Assembly (NCBI GenBank): GCA_014155875.1
Contig: JACEFZ010004195.1
Location: 89,501-153,500 of the forward strand
Direction: 5' to 3'
DNA: 64,000 bases
Source: Cepaea nemoralis
Taxonomy: Eukaryota > Mollusca > Gastropoda > Stylommatophora > Helicidae
Positions 43,001-45,060 of this stretch are shown piece by piece. A program made the position numbers and the translations under genes. Position 1 is the stretch's first letter; each line of letters begins with the position of its first letter. The notes beneath the pieces were generated by a model. That model saw only the letters and a list, made by a program, of their open reading frames with translations. It ran no database searches and was not told where the DNA came from.

Positions 43001-44015
43001 GGGCAGACTGTTACATTAATTCAGATATAAATGTGCTGTTAAATTGGATACCAGATAATTTTCAGACTGTTCTGGGAATTGTCTAAGGAGGAAAGGTCAT
43101 GAGGAACGAAACTGACCATCCCATCTTATTACACCATGGCCTATGATATGTGAAGACCTCGCACTTTACTGTTAATTGTAGTGAGAAGAAAGTGTTGAAG
43201 TGGTAAATAGAACTGATACTGCTGTATGCATGTCAAACATGACAATAAGCAGACAAGCTGAGAAATGTGGTTTCTAAAAAAAATGTGAAGAATACCATGG
43301 ACAGACAGAAAAATGAATGAGACAGTCTTTGAAGATATAAATGAAAACTCTAAATTGATTAGAGAAATTAGATGTGCACAGTCAAAACTTTCTTAGTACA
43401 ATGTGAAGAAAAATAAACTTGAAAACTTAGTGACAATGATTGGCAAACTTGATGGGGAAATAGCGAGCTATATATATACGAGATATATCCTGGTTGGCTT
43501 GGCCATATGGCATAATAGGGACAAGAGCATAGACCTGGTCCAAATATCTGGTGATCCCATGAGATGGTGAACTATGACTGGCCATACTTATCTGCATGGC
43601 ACATAGGATGATGAACACTTCACGCCCCAGAGATAGAATCCTCTATAGACAACCTTTACTTTTCTTTTACTCATTCATTTGGAGCCAGTGTCTGTGTAAT
43701 AAGCACCTGTTGATTTAAACATTCCTAGCTGCAGAGTTGAGTCAACAATCTATATGAATTGTATTGAGAAAATGATCACAACCTTAACCATGAAACAGCT
43801 GCAGTATTTTTAATAAAGGTCACAGCATTATGATCGGTATGGTGACTGACCTCTTTCCTCATCCCTTTCCTTCACAGAAGCATCTCTTGTACAATTTTAT
43901 TAAACTGAGTCCCATTGAGCACTACTGGTTTTTAAAAAACACAACAACAATATGGCTGCTACTGAGATTAGAACACAGTGTTGACAGACCAACACACAAA
44001 CCTTTATGTTACTAA
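383..44015 (+). CDS. LMNTD1: LMNTD1-like intermediate-filament/lamin-tail protein, 12 exons, 5' partial
   Basis: Twelve exons join in phase (1,929 nt, 642 residues plus stop): 383-508, 2230-2450, 7182-7354, 9128-9415, 17223-17451, 20981-21056, 22763-22993, 30177-30261, 34378-34485, 37551-37657, 40937-41083, 43878-44015. Residues 1 to about 122 are heptad-rich coiled coil ending in an acidic EEEEARL motif like the intermediate-filament rod end. About 230 residues of linker follow. Residues 346 to about 455 form a lamin-tail domain (GDLKILEV, DGKYVKL, TVTVWSA, SPPTDFLW, CSTILC). The C-terminus is polar and low in complexity and ends HKPLCY, so it has no CaaX prenylation box, unlike lamins. The linker shows no obvious nuclear localisation signal. 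The lamin-tail sequence resembles LMNTD1 more than lamins (family knowledge). The protein is probably a cytoplasmic or cilium/sperm-type structural protein, which is inference. Earlier exons lie left of the window. The exon 3 donor is the weakest link. An alternative name is a non-neuronal cytoplasmic intermediate filament protein. Confidence 0.8.
620..845 (+). mobile_element. SINE family 1 copy
   Basis: Shares TTTCTCCATAATCCC, GGGGTATGTGAGCCGG, GCAATGGCAAGTTACTGAG and GGGATATGC followed by an A-run with the other copies. It is somewhat diverged. Confidence 0.75.
960..1235 (+). repeat. 57-bp tandem array (about 5 copies)
   Basis: The motif CATGTCTCCCATGTTGACCC recurs at about 980, 1,037, 1,094, 1,151 and 1,208. 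The period is divisible by three, so a short open frame is spurious. The last unit runs into SINE family 2. Confidence 0.9.
1220..1350 (+). mobile_element. SINE family 2 fragment
   Basis: Carries the family 2 body GTTGACCCAGCCTAAAATGGG, GGCAGCCGATATGGTGTTGACC and CACCCAGTGAGGG. It joins directly to the 57-bp array on its left. Confidence 0.7.
1365..1965 (+). repeat. (CT)n compound microsatellite with a recurrent spacer
   Basis: CT runs are separated by a recurring spacer like ACATGTAAAAAGGTTTTCT at about 1,513, 1,582, 1,712, 1,796 and 1,853. The array is compound and not a simple run. Confidence 0.9.
2230..2450 (+). CDS. LMNTD1: LMNTD1-like exon b (rod end, 73 codons + 2 nt)
   Basis: The acceptor is CAACAG|ATTGC and the donor is CCAG|GTAGAG, phase 0 to 2. 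The product is a continuous coiled coil (IASLQHQK to LLEEEEAR). Its last 20 residues (PLKAEIEALKVLLEEEEAR) match the acidic rod-termination motif of intermediate filament proteins. This is the strongest evidence that the protein carries a true IF-type rod and not just a lamin tail. Confidence 0.8.
2461..3400. other. Intron sequence, nothing recognised
   Basis: AT-rich, no frames or repeats of note. A tRNA-like SINE relic may lie at 3,415-3,545 (CCCGGGTTTGGATTCTC resembles a B box). Confidence 0.5.
3735..3815 (+). mobile_element. SINE family 2 fragment feeding the 29-bp satellite
   Basis: GTTGACCCAGCCTAAAATATG, CAGGAAATGTCCTGGCAAG, then GTAATTTTGACCACATCACTCA, which passes into the satellite unit. 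Confidence 0.7.
3780..4995 (+). repeat. 29-bp satellite (about 33 units), SINE-seeded
   Basis: The unit is close to CATCACTCACTGAGCACCAA plus TATTGAGCA. Variants alternate GACCA/GAGCA and CCAAT/CCCAT. A LINE piece interrupts it at 3,845-4,088. Confidence 0.93.
3845..4088 (-). mobile_element. LINE 3' fragment inserted in the 29-bp satellite
   Basis: On the - strand it reads GVRIGTARRERYIGK, HRTGTISHWTLMHMLGGG and LWTCPECNEDTP. It is the same family as 39,000-39,490 and has an alike 3' end (CAACTGATAACTGA, then another TAACTGA). Satellite units flank it on both sides. Confidence 0.75.
5036..5272 (+). mobile_element. SINE family 2 copy
   Basis: tRNA-like head AGCATAGTGACTAGCAGAC, B-box-like GTCAGGAGTTCAAATTC, body GTACCAAGAAATGTCTTGGGC and GTAATATTGACCACATCA, and end GCCCAGTATGCCT. 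Confidence 0.78.
5430..6290 (-). mobile_element. LINE endonuclease fragment (RTE-like)
   Basis: The - strand frame 6,185-5,655 reads GTWNVRTMSEDGK, INILSICETRWKG, HSGRVKKQRGIALI and SVKGYWTVSDKIL, the N-terminal half of an AP-like LINE endonuclease (WN and ET motifs). Beyond a frameshift near 5,780 the other frames give a GDFN-like motif and further endonuclease residues. No RT domain follows, so this is a broken 5' piece. Confidence 0.75.
6576..6812 (+). mobile_element. SINE family 1, nearly full copy
   Basis: The head GCCGGTCTCTCTGGCTGAGGGGTT resembles a tRNA-Leu/Ser A box region. A B-box-like GGAGCGGTTTGTCCCCC follows. The conserved body runs from GCAATGGCAAACTACTGAGC to TCTTGCCAAGAAATC, then to GTCCTGTAAAAGGATATGC. 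It is polymerase III-type and non-coding. Confidence 0.82.
7182..7354 (+). CDS. LMNTD1: LMNTD1-like exon c (linker), 3' boundary ambiguous
   Basis: The acceptor is GTTTAG|G. The first base completes the split Arg codon and gives RLQAATSTAHT. The linker is Ser/Thr/Ala-rich (SDILRTNSL, TPGASSFVQ). Two donors compete. TTAG|GTCAGG at 7355 keeps phase 1 with the next exon (9128). CTT|GTAAGA at 7393 is a better consensus but leaves phase 0, which would need an extra unseen exon. I chose 7354 because the whole chain then reads through. A (CTT)n tract lies just downstream. Confidence 0.6.
7392..7515 (+). repeat. (CTT)n microsatellite
   Basis: About 35 CTT triplets with a single CTC interruption. It gives long Phe or Glu frames that are not genes. 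Confidence 0.95.
7545..7700 (+). mobile_element. LINE RNase H fragment, frameshifted
   Basis: Frame 1 reads WKPTHCGIPGNE and, after a frameshift, frame 2 reads SEELAEAGGNLKQP. This is the end of a LINE RNase H domain (HCGIPGNE...LAEAGG pattern). It follows a (CTT)n run and mimics an exon with a good acceptor, but it is a retroelement relic. Confidence 0.65.
7755..8155 (+). repeat. 30-35 bp array (about 11 copies)
   Basis: The unit is near GTGCTGGGGTAATGTTATTG plus AGATAACACAACACA. Shorter variants lack the second ACA. Confidence 0.9.
8375..8525 (-). mobile_element. SINE-like family 3 fragment
   Basis: GTGGGTTGGCCTGATGGTGAGC and GTAGTAGCATATGTATGGAC are the reverse complement of family 3. 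This explains away an exon-like donor (ATG|GTGAGC) at 8,401. Confidence 0.6.
8740..9050 (+). mobile_element. LINE 3' end fragment
   Basis: A decayed copy of the RT C-terminal tail (ENLVTTGNIVEKRTRERQKSKYLDDLVT when frames are joined loosely), ending in GGCATGGCACATGATGATGATG. It matches the copies at 36,590 and 43,230. Confidence 0.6.
9128..9415 (+). CDS. LMNTD1: LMNTD1-like exon d (linker, 95 codons)
   Basis: The acceptor is TTTTCCAG|GA and the donor CCAG|GTAGTG, phase 1 to 1. Only the frame starting with two bases of a split codon is open throughout. It encodes a Tyr/Asp/Ser-rich stretch (DISPGYRSDLYCDYS, YYRELTDDDLYKHEF, SSLPVNSRVVGPIPV). I recognise no domain. The steady codon structure and clean splice sites support it as coding. 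Confidence 0.7.
9482..9705 (-). mobile_element. SINE family 1 copy
   Basis: Begins TTGCATATCCTTTACAGG (the reverse complement of the 3' end). Contains GTAGTTTGCCATTGATTTCT. The tRNA-like head end is diverged. Confidence 0.75.
9862..9925 (-). mobile_element. SINE family 2 short piece
   Basis: CCAGGACATATCCTGGCATC and TTTTAGGCTGGGTCGACCTGG are the reverse complement of the family 2 body. Confidence 0.6.
9978..10552. mobile_element. Foldback mariner-like MITE with long inverted repeats
   Basis: The left arm (9,978 to about 10,175) begins TACGAGGGTAAGTTAATAAG. The right arm (about 10,350-10,552) is its reverse complement and ends CTTACCCTCGTA. Paired blocks include CAACATAATTTCC / GGAAATTATGTTG and GCATAGAACTGCGTGCTC / GAGCACGCAGTTCTATGC. 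A third terminus-like motif (TTACGAGGGCGAGTCAATAA) lies in the centre at about 10,306. No transposase frame is present. Confidence 0.85.
10841..11085 (-). repeat. 104-bp tandem repeat in LINE 3' UTR
   Basis: The block starting CCATTTC(G/A)TG recurs at 10,841, 10,945 and 11,049, a period of 104 bp with two full copies and one partial. It lies wholly within the LINE 3' UTR. Confidence 0.85.
11132..14983 (-). CDS. LINE protein: APE endonuclease, reverse transcriptase, RNase H (1,283 aa, intact)
   Basis: The frame is uninterrupted. The AP-like endonuclease shows QWNAEG (N69), IQETHL (E96), GDFNSR (D189) and GSDHRPI (H267). The reverse transcriptase shows the palm Asp in WIDLEKAFD (about 637), PQGGVLSP and the FADD catalytic box (725-728). 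RNase H shows YTDGS (D1025), AEVEAL (E1065), FTDAKS (D1091), SHCSIPGNEEAD (H1132, D1142). A C-terminal Cys/His cluster (CNCGTGK, KHLLQECP) follows. The domain order is that of RNase H-bearing non-LTR clades (I/Nimb/Jockey-related). The start ATG is the first in frame. All catalytic residues are present, so the copy may be young. It lies antisense inside an intron of the LMNTD1-like gene. Confidence 0.93.
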   Translation of the reverse strand: MMSQIKINRYGANPVKSHQAAIVPGPLPRGGPPMTTGGHLPLCCGVKAQRSRLRAIDQIPRTLNILQWNAEGVYKKKDSLTQRLHKDRIDVACIQETHLNANHKFSVRGYQATRFDREGHKGGVLILTRNTIPCSEVSVISDNQTEIIGVDIMIKDVKIRIYNLYSPADKDLTLSNMKITDTNCIIVGDFNSRSERWGYPDTDKRGDELEDWEIDSNLHLLNKADDTPSFYSRRWLTTSTPDLAFCTGDILHKIDRHVLDQLAGSDHRPIKLVMNMEYVPQEQKPLPRWNYKRADWDRFAILTDKYCENINTRYGNIKQMVESLNRAIIQAATESIPRGARKNYKPYWTEELQSLEDKVEDARKTAEREQTIEANISLKAISAKYKRTVNQTTRDCWREKTENLNFDRDGNKLWKLVKAMNNEGPRNKQITIKQGNALLTGKKAANALMEHYANANHIDITTEQKKAIKDKQIHHRYTETAAEYMMANLTMEEMEQAMNTLKKKKSPGKDGITNEMLIGLGTKAKKKLLAVLNNSWKRGIVPQAWKEAILIPVPKKGKDLEEPNGYRPISLLSCVGKLMERIINGRLTWHLEENKLLTPHQAGFRKYRSTEDQITYIAQEIEDAFQEKKHTLAVWIDLEKAFDKVWKEGLKVKLQKMHVCGKMYKWISHYLENRTARTKVQGQTSKMMLLEQGVPQGGVLSPTLFLAYINDITENFPARVHTSSFADDLAIWTSEEYISTANSRIQQALLALEDWSKSWLVKISEEKTTCTVFSLSNKTQQPKLVLNGKILRHEENPNYLGVTFDRRLTWKTQVEKNRTRARQRMAIMKKLAGTTWGADEKVLKKLYTGRVRPVLEYGIAAWATAAKSNFNKISRVQNQGMRIITGSLKTTPINELEKITCLQPMQDRRDSRAQQQAEKFRRLTDHPMYNRFNGFGKGRLKRSNFVETAKRKIRADPILNISTVKPIYNAHNFPAWRQQQLPEMIENIPGIEKKNTQNETERRKITLNYIKEHYPSSNWTHAYTDGSAKDSIKNGGGGILLNLKNGVIKTKSVVTGKFSSNFKAEVEALKTAAEMLLMEENKEKQIAIFTDAKSAVSILKSKNSTELADLRAALHGLCQKSKKVVIQWIPSHCSIPGNEEADRLAKEGGRLPQPDIDITYNEAKRFIKSTYRTKWESEHPGHQKDDAYYKLYRREQVAIFRLRTGHNRLKHHLFNKLKIGDTDECNCGTGKMTAKHLLQECPIYAEQRKIFWPTPASFEDKLYGDINKLKLTTAYFNYIQVDI
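15440..15520 (+). repeat. (CT)n microsatellite
   Basis: Nearly pure CT from about 15,444. It lies next to the 5' edge of the LINE. Confidence 0.9.
15700..16275 (+). repeat. Duplicated AATAAAG-ended repeat around a second (CT)n run
   Basis: GTGCCCAATTCTTAACCC...AATAAAG at 15,825-15,850 recurs as GTGCCCAATTTGTAACCC...AATAAAG at 16,230-16,260. Their tails differ: (ACTT)n and (TTCAA)n. A (CT)n run occupies 15,985-16,075. The pair looks like two copies of one short retroelement 3' end. Confidence 0.6.
16450..17200. other. Intron sequence with possible LINE decay
   Basis: AT-rich. CTATCTCTCTTTCCATAAATC near 16,770 resembles 53,620-53,660, suggesting remnants of one antisense LINE. No frame is preserved. 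Confidence 0.3.
17223..17451 (+). CDS. LMNTD1: LMNTD1-like exon e (pre-lamin-tail linker)
   Basis: The acceptor is CATCCACCAG|TT and the donor CAAG|GTAGTG, phase 1 to 2. It encodes VKLEKSITETNRGAG, then KKWNYIPVSFGCGRDYF, then ERKMPSNFHDYTVSAS. The last 30 bases of this exon and its donor are the evident seed of the 35-bp satellite that follows directly (17,420-19,275). Reading past the donor meets a TAG at once, so the satellite is not translated from this frame. Confidence 0.78.
17420..19275 (+). repeat. 35-bp satellite derived from the exon e 3' end and donor
   Basis: The unit is close to TTCCATGATTACACTGTATC plus AACATTGTGGTATTG. The first unit is the coding end of exon e with its GTAGTG donor. 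There are about 50 units. A 32-bp deletion variant recurs at 17,841, 18,223, 18,500, 18,777 and 18,984; the two 277-bp steps mark a higher-order repeat. Confidence 0.93.
19288..19525 (-). mobile_element. SINE family 1 copy
   Basis: Runs from GTTGCATATCGCTTACAGG to GGGATTACGAACCAC and CTCCTTGGCCAGGGAGA. It terminates the 35-bp satellite on its right side. Confidence 0.75.
19530..19880 (+). repeat. 69-bp tandem array (about 5 copies)
   Basis: ACCAATCAACC recurs every 69 bp from 19,533, with ATGCTTATTTT and GTTGACTGTTCAC in each unit. Confidence 0.9.
20666..20910 (+). mobile_element. SINE family 1 copy
   Basis: The head GTCGGCTTCCTGGCCTAGAGG is followed by the full body and ends AAAGGATATGCAAAC. 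It lies 70 bp before exon f. Confidence 0.8.
20981..21056 (+). CDS. LMNTD1: LMNTD1-like exon f (lamin-tail domain, first part)
   Basis: The acceptor is ATCTACAG|T and the donor AGA|GTGAGT, phase 2 to 0. It encodes SATGDLKILEVNEDGKYVKL and NEGPR, the first two beta strands of the lamin-tail Ig fold. The pattern GxLKIxEVxxDGKYVKLxN is typical of lamin tails. Confidence 0.88.
21600..21690 (-). mobile_element. Family X internal scrap
   Basis: GGCAACATGCATGGTAGG and TTTGCTTCCCTTAAGGGCC match the 5' edge of the family X copy near 44,985-45,040. Confidence 0.4.
22315..22600 (+). mobile_element. SINE family 2, nearly full copy
   Basis: Head CAGTGGCTAGACGCTGACC, B box GTCAGGGGTTTGAATCTGC, body CCTAAAATGGGCACCAGGAA and GCTGACCACATCAGCCACCC, end CCATATGCCCAGTGTGC. 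It contains a G-run at 22,457-22,473. Confidence 0.82.
22763..22993 (+). CDS. LMNTD1: LMNTD1-like exon g (lamin-tail domain core, 77 codons)
   Basis: The acceptor is CAACAACAG|GAT and the donor CAG|GTGAAG, phase 0 to 0. It encodes DLEIGGYILRQNVSG, VAVFKFPPNVKILPEST, VTVWSAMND, SPPTDFLWQELEKWG and CSTILCRANGQ. Known lamin tails share the order of a conserved Gly strand, KF motif, TVTVW strand and Trp strand. The SPPTDFLW and ECSTILC segments favour LMNTD1 over lamins. This is the best-supported exon in the window. Confidence 0.92.
23470..23645 (+). mobile_element. SINE family 2, 3' half
   Basis: CCTAAAATGGGTATCAGGAAA, AACCACATCATCTCTGGAGTG and TATATGCCCACTATGC. Its end GGTCCTTTAGTATG is the start of the 63-bp array that follows. 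Confidence 0.7.
23628..24070 (+). repeat. 63-bp tandem array from SINE tail
   Basis: GGTCCTTTAGTATGTTTTG and CACTTCAAAGTGTGTACAAG recur about every 63 bp, the first three copies nearly identical and later ones diverged. Confidence 0.88.
24475..24585 (+). repeat. TA/TG/CA mixed microsatellite
   Basis: Runs of TATATA, TGTGTG and CACACA with CGCG-containing steps. No gene. Confidence 0.85.
24757..25003 (+). mobile_element. SINE family 1, full copy with A tail
   Basis: Starts CGCCGGCTTCGTGGCTTAGAGG. The B-box GTGGTTCGAATCGC is well preserved. Ends GGATATGC plus an A-run. This is one of the least diverged copies. Confidence 0.85.
25715..26275 (-). mobile_element. Family X retroelement 3' region
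   Basis: Shares GGAGCATAATGGGGATGA, TGAAGTTGGAACAGCAACTAAC and internal blocks with 44,434-45,060. It lies head-on to the RTE-like LINE that follows in the opposite orientation. Confidence 0.6.
26300..29880 (+). mobile_element. RTE-like LINE, degenerate
   Basis: In order it shows: the endonuclease C-terminal half (VSVYAPTM, LLGDFNARVG, LIDYVII, DHCLIV, 26,970-27,400), a connector, RT (KAPGPDSIPAE, ISLLSIARKI, FIDLIKAFD, GVKQGCVLAPTLF, LLFADDCALY, 28,080-29,000), the thumb and C-terminal region (LYACETW, IRWAGHLTRMP), and a C2H2-type finger (CPQCQRTFRAKIGLISHLRTH) near 29,760-29,820. The 5' half of the endonuclease, with its WN and ET motifs, is missing or scrambled. The 3' end reads ATGGTCATCATCATTC. 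The 5' edge is uncertain. It sits sense-oriented in the intron before exon h. Confidence 0.85.
26733..29872 (+). pseudogene. Broken endonuclease-reverse transcriptase ORF
   Basis: The coding region is split. A frame runs 26,733-28,067 and a second 27,997-28,227, offset by a 10-bp tandem duplication of AATGAGACAC near 28,054-28,073. In-frame TGAs follow at about 28,225 and 28,318; the second lies in the conserved H-(R)-GISLLS motif and is probably a CGA decayed to TGA. Another open frame covers 28,330-29,595, and a last frameshift precedes the zinc finger in the frame ending 29,872. It cannot encode an active enzyme as it stands. Confidence 0.8.
30177..30261 (+). CDS. LMNTD1: LMNTD1-like exon h (end of lamin-tail domain)
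   Basis: The acceptor is GTTGCAG|GCA and the donor GAAG|GTGAGT, phase 0 to 1. It encodes AVAWMTAAHRHSAG and APEDVSKSKLCLSE. The AVAWM strand directly continues the NGQ of exon g, as expected for the last beta strand of a lamin tail. The exon is only 85 nt. The intron before it (22,994-30,176) carries an entire RTE-like LINE. Confidence 0.82.
30376..30490 (+). mobile_element. SINE family 2 fragment
   Basis: GTGTCAGGAAATGTCTTGG and GATTACATCGCTCCTCGAGTG match the family body. Diverged. Confidence 0.5.
30863..31085 (+). repeat. 30-bp tandem array (about 8 copies)
   Basis: AGCTGTGAAATAGTACTAGT plus TAGTGTGTGT recurs at 30,866, 30,896 and on. Confidence 0.9.
31090..32600. other. Intron, nearly featureless
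   Basis: AT-rich sequence with a small TG-rich run near 32,060-32,170 and one LINE scrap. No exon candidate with matching phase was found. Confidence 0.5.
31705..31770 (+). mobile_element. Short LINE RNase H scrap
   Basis: The block GTGATTCAATGAGCATGAT with flanking bases matches the start of the 39.0 kb LINE fragment (39,029-39,060). Only about 60 bp is preserved. Confidence 0.45.
32608..33364 (+). mobile_element. Internally deleted mariner transposon
   Basis: Terminal inverted repeats start TACGAGAGTAGGTCAGAC at 32,608 and TACGAGGGTAGGTCAGAA (reverse complement) at 33,364, about 45 bp each, with TA at both ends. The 757-bp length is well short of a full mariner. Inside is a C-terminal transposase piece. 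Confidence 0.88.
32850..33305 (+). pseudogene. Mariner transposase C-terminal fragment
   Basis: The frame reads LLHDNMHRH, then YPPYSPDLAPSDFHLFGPLK. The two Asp residues are separated by 34 residues, the mariner D34D signature. The first catalytic Asp and the DNA-binding N-terminus are missing, so it is inactive. The frame ends with TVKVDGDDVEKW-like sequence just before the right inverted repeat. Confidence 0.82.
33585..33810 (+). mobile_element. SINE-like family 4 copy
   Basis: The tRNA-like head GTGGTCTAGCTGTCTACATCG and B-box-like AGGTCACCGGTTC are followed by GGAACTACAAAGTTTGTGC and AGAGACTGAGCCAGATG. A related piece at 34,080-34,200 shares GTGCAATGAAGCTGACC. Confidence 0.65.
34378..34485 (+). 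CDS. LMNTD1: LMNTD1-like exon i (Gln/Ser-rich tail)
   Basis: The acceptor region has three overlapping AGs (GCAGAGAG). Using the second (AG at 34,376-34,377) restores the frame as E-KQQPPLLSSAKQNQ to QQQSAQLR. The first AG leads to a TGA within the exon. The donor is GA|GTAAGT, phase 1 to 1. A 52-bp satellite begins about 15 bp after the donor. Confidence 0.68.
34502..35865 (+). repeat. 52-bp satellite (about 26 copies)
   Basis: The unit holds CAAACAACCCCAATAGTTAC, TCTATACATCACATACTTTA and CTCATTCCATAC. It begins within about 16 bp of the exon i donor. Variants show a TATA insertion near 35,216 and 35,375. Confidence 0.93.
36585..36840 (+). mobile_element. LINE 3' end fragment
   Basis: The frame encodes KLIRVIRHRQSKICGHVMRR, then NLVTTGKIEGKRPRGRLRSK and YLDGLATWHGRD, the typical RT C-terminus of RTE-like LINEs. 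It ends in a short GGATGATGGATG tail. Confidence 0.75.
37228..37490 (+). mobile_element. SINE family 2, full copy
   Basis: Head GTAGCGTAGTGGCTAGAAGC, B-box region GTCATGCAGTCAAATCC, body CCTAAAATGGGTACCAGG, end CCATATGCCCAATATGCC and TAGGGTCCTTTCC. It ends 60 bp before exon j. Confidence 0.82.
37551..37657 (+). CDS. LMNTD1: LMNTD1-like exon j with GC donor
   Basis: The acceptor is ATCTTTCAG|AC, phase 1 to 0. It encodes YKQSGPSAQQGDNIAG, KEIRKPHTIRG and NGTLVNKQ. The donor is CAG|GCAAGT, a strong match to the minor GC-AG intron class. Splicing here joins in phase with exon k. No GT donor nearby gives an open continuation. Confidence 0.68.
37920..38240 (+). repeat. Impure CT/GT-rich microsatellite
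   Basis: TCTCTGTCTG-type sequence over 320 bp gives Ser/Leu/Cys open frames with no gene features. Confidence 0.88.
38735..38915 (+). repeat. 31-44 bp tandem array (about 5 copies)
   Basis: GAGCATTGTTGC(T/G/A)CACAACAC plus TACACAACTTA recurs with variable spacers. Confidence 0.85.
39000..39490 (+). mobile_element. 3' fragment of an RNase H LINE
   Basis: Frames read DSMSMIQKVEAGSV, KVTFIFVPGHAGG, and after shifts RIGTARHERYIGK, LMHMLGGGSEHLW and the Cys-containing PECN segment. It ends CCCAACTGATAACTGATACC. It is related to, but at its 3' end distinct from, the 59.8 kb element. Confidence 0.75.
39500..40930. other. Intron, no recognised feature
   Basis: No long frames. A small perfect hairpin (GTCAACAACAA / TTGTTGTTGAC) lies near 40,588-40,614. 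Confidence 0.5.
40937..41083 (+). CDS. LMNTD1: LMNTD1-like exon k (GDFR repeat tail)
   Basis: The acceptor is TATCTTACAG|GAT and the donor CAG|GTATGA, phase 0 to 0, 49 codons. It encodes DGSIYISPLAPCTSS, NQLVDGPGDQDDFRVQ and GDFRDQGDFRVQ, with an internal duplication of a GDFR(V/D)Q hexapeptide. Only the phase-0 frame matches both neighbours. The other two frames either contain a stop or conflict with the phase of the preceding exon. Confidence 0.7.
41112..41280 (+). repeat. 28-bp tandem array (6 copies) in the intron after exon k
   Basis: CTGTTTGGAATTCGCTATAC recurs at 41,116, 41,144, 41,172, 41,200, 41,228 and 41,256. It starts about 30 bp after the exon k donor. Confidence 0.92.
41447..41591 (-). 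mobile_element. 5'-truncated copy of the RNase H LINE 3' end with TSD
   Basis: The sequence matches the last ~140 bp of the 10.65-15.3 kb element and ends in the same (GAA)n tail. It is flanked by GACATAAATCTT on the left and GACACAAATCTT on the right, a 12-bp target-site duplication with one mismatch, as target-primed reverse transcription would leave. Confidence 0.75.
41850..42125 (+). mobile_element. SINE-like family 3 copy
   Basis: Shares TGGACTGAATTTTG, GATTAGCTTT, TACTTATAATTTATGTCCC and GTCAACATTTTAGTCC with 50,995-51,310, and carries a reverse B-box-like GTTGAACCCACTAG. Confidence 0.7.
43040..43170 (+). repeat. Dispersed repeat Y
   Basis: GGATACCAGATAATTTTCAGA to CACCATGGCCTA resembles 54,098-54,200 (ATACCAGACACCATTCAGAA to GCTGTGGCCTA). 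Both include TGTTCTGGGA and TTGTC. Confidence 0.5.
43230..43618 (+). mobile_element. LINE 3' end fragment, decayed
   Basis: It shares AACTTAGTGACAATGATTGGC, GGTTGGCTTGGCCATATGG and the end GCATGGCACATAGGATGATG with the 36,585 and 8,740 copies. All frames are interrupted. Confidence 0.55.
43878..44015 (+). CDS. LMNTD1: LMNTD1-like terminal exon
   Basis: The acceptor is TTCCTTCACAG|AAG, in phase with exon k. It encodes 45 residues (KHLLYNFIKLSPIEHYW to DRPTHKPLCY), then TAA. The other two frames stop within 40 bases. Poly(A) signals follow within 140-260 bp. The final residues do not form a CaaX box. Confidence 0.65.
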   Translation, partial: KHLLYNFIKLSPIEHYWFLKNTTTIWLLLRLEHSVDRPTHKPLCY

Positions 44016-44153
44016 CTTCACAATGTTGCTTGAAGAGTTTATGTAACATTTCTTGTGATATGTAAATGCTATGTGATATGGATTTGATATTTATACATAT
44101 ATTAGTATTAACTTTGTTGTTTATATAAATATTTATTTATTTATTTATGCACA

Positions 44154-44274
44154 AATAAACATGCACCCCAACTCATGTACCCACACCTTTTTTTTTTATA
44201 AACATTGCTTTAATATATGCACCTGATGTATTAGAATTGTATATTAAAGTACTTTTGTACTCTCCACAATAAAT
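44154..44274 (+). terminator. Poly(A) signals of the LMNTD1-like gene
   Basis: AATAAA occurs at 44,154-44,159 and again at 44,269-44,274, in an A/T-rich 3' UTR starting at 44,016. GT-rich sequence follows the second signal. Which site is used cannot be told from the sequence. Confidence 0.5.
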
Positions 44275-44339
44275 ATATTAATATAGTGGTTGCACTTTAA
44301 TAATTCTAAACTAAAGTTACATTTTACAAACTTATAAAT

Positions 44340-44370
<31 letters not shown>

Positions 44371-44433
44371 TTTTTGTGCTTTTTTGCCTGTTTATAATAT
44401 ACTTATATATTGCTGTCACTTGTGCCAAAACAA

Positions 44434-45060
44434 TGCTATGTTAGTTAGTTAGTTAGTCGCAGTTCCAACTTCACAGCAACGGGTTGTCCCCATTATGCTC
44501 CGTTCCTGTGCCAGTGAATATCACACAAAACGCTCCCCACTGCCCAAGGTGAAAAGTGGAAAAGACAGGAGTCTCGACAAACAACAGTCCGCACAGATAC
44601 ACTGTGCATAATGCCGCCGCAAGAATGTCAACACAATAGTCCCCCACGAAACCCAGAATTCATCTCTGATGGAATCAGCAGTCATTTTCCTATCTGTATG
44701 TTTCCTAGATGTTCACCCACACAGTCCACGAAATACAGTTCATTATCGATGGTAATGGCAGTCAACCAGAAGCCCAGCAGCCACGCATTTCTGCATAAGG
44801 CAAAAACCGGTCAACTCTGGGACATAGCCATCTGCCATTGCTCCGAACATGCAGTCACGTTCCAAAAAACTTCGGGCAGATTCAAAAGCATTTCACACAA
44901 AACTCACAGCTCACAGTGTCGCGCCATGCACTCACTCAGTAGCAGGGCGACGGAACCATCAAGCCTCCTTCGTCGCCTCTTACGACATGCGTGGTAGGCT
45001 ACAGTGTTGCTATTCTTTGCTTCCCTTATGGGCCCCGGCAACACACGGGAGCATAAGAGA
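44434..45060 (-). mobile_element. Retroelement 3' region with (CTAA)n tail, family X
   Basis: On the - strand it ends GTGAAGTTGGAACTGCGACTAAC with a (CTAA)n tail at 44,434-44,458. The body matches 25,715-26,275. Shorter copies lie at 51,463-51,545 (-), 53,950-54,095 (+) and 21,600-21,690. No coding domain was recognised. Confidence 0.65.
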
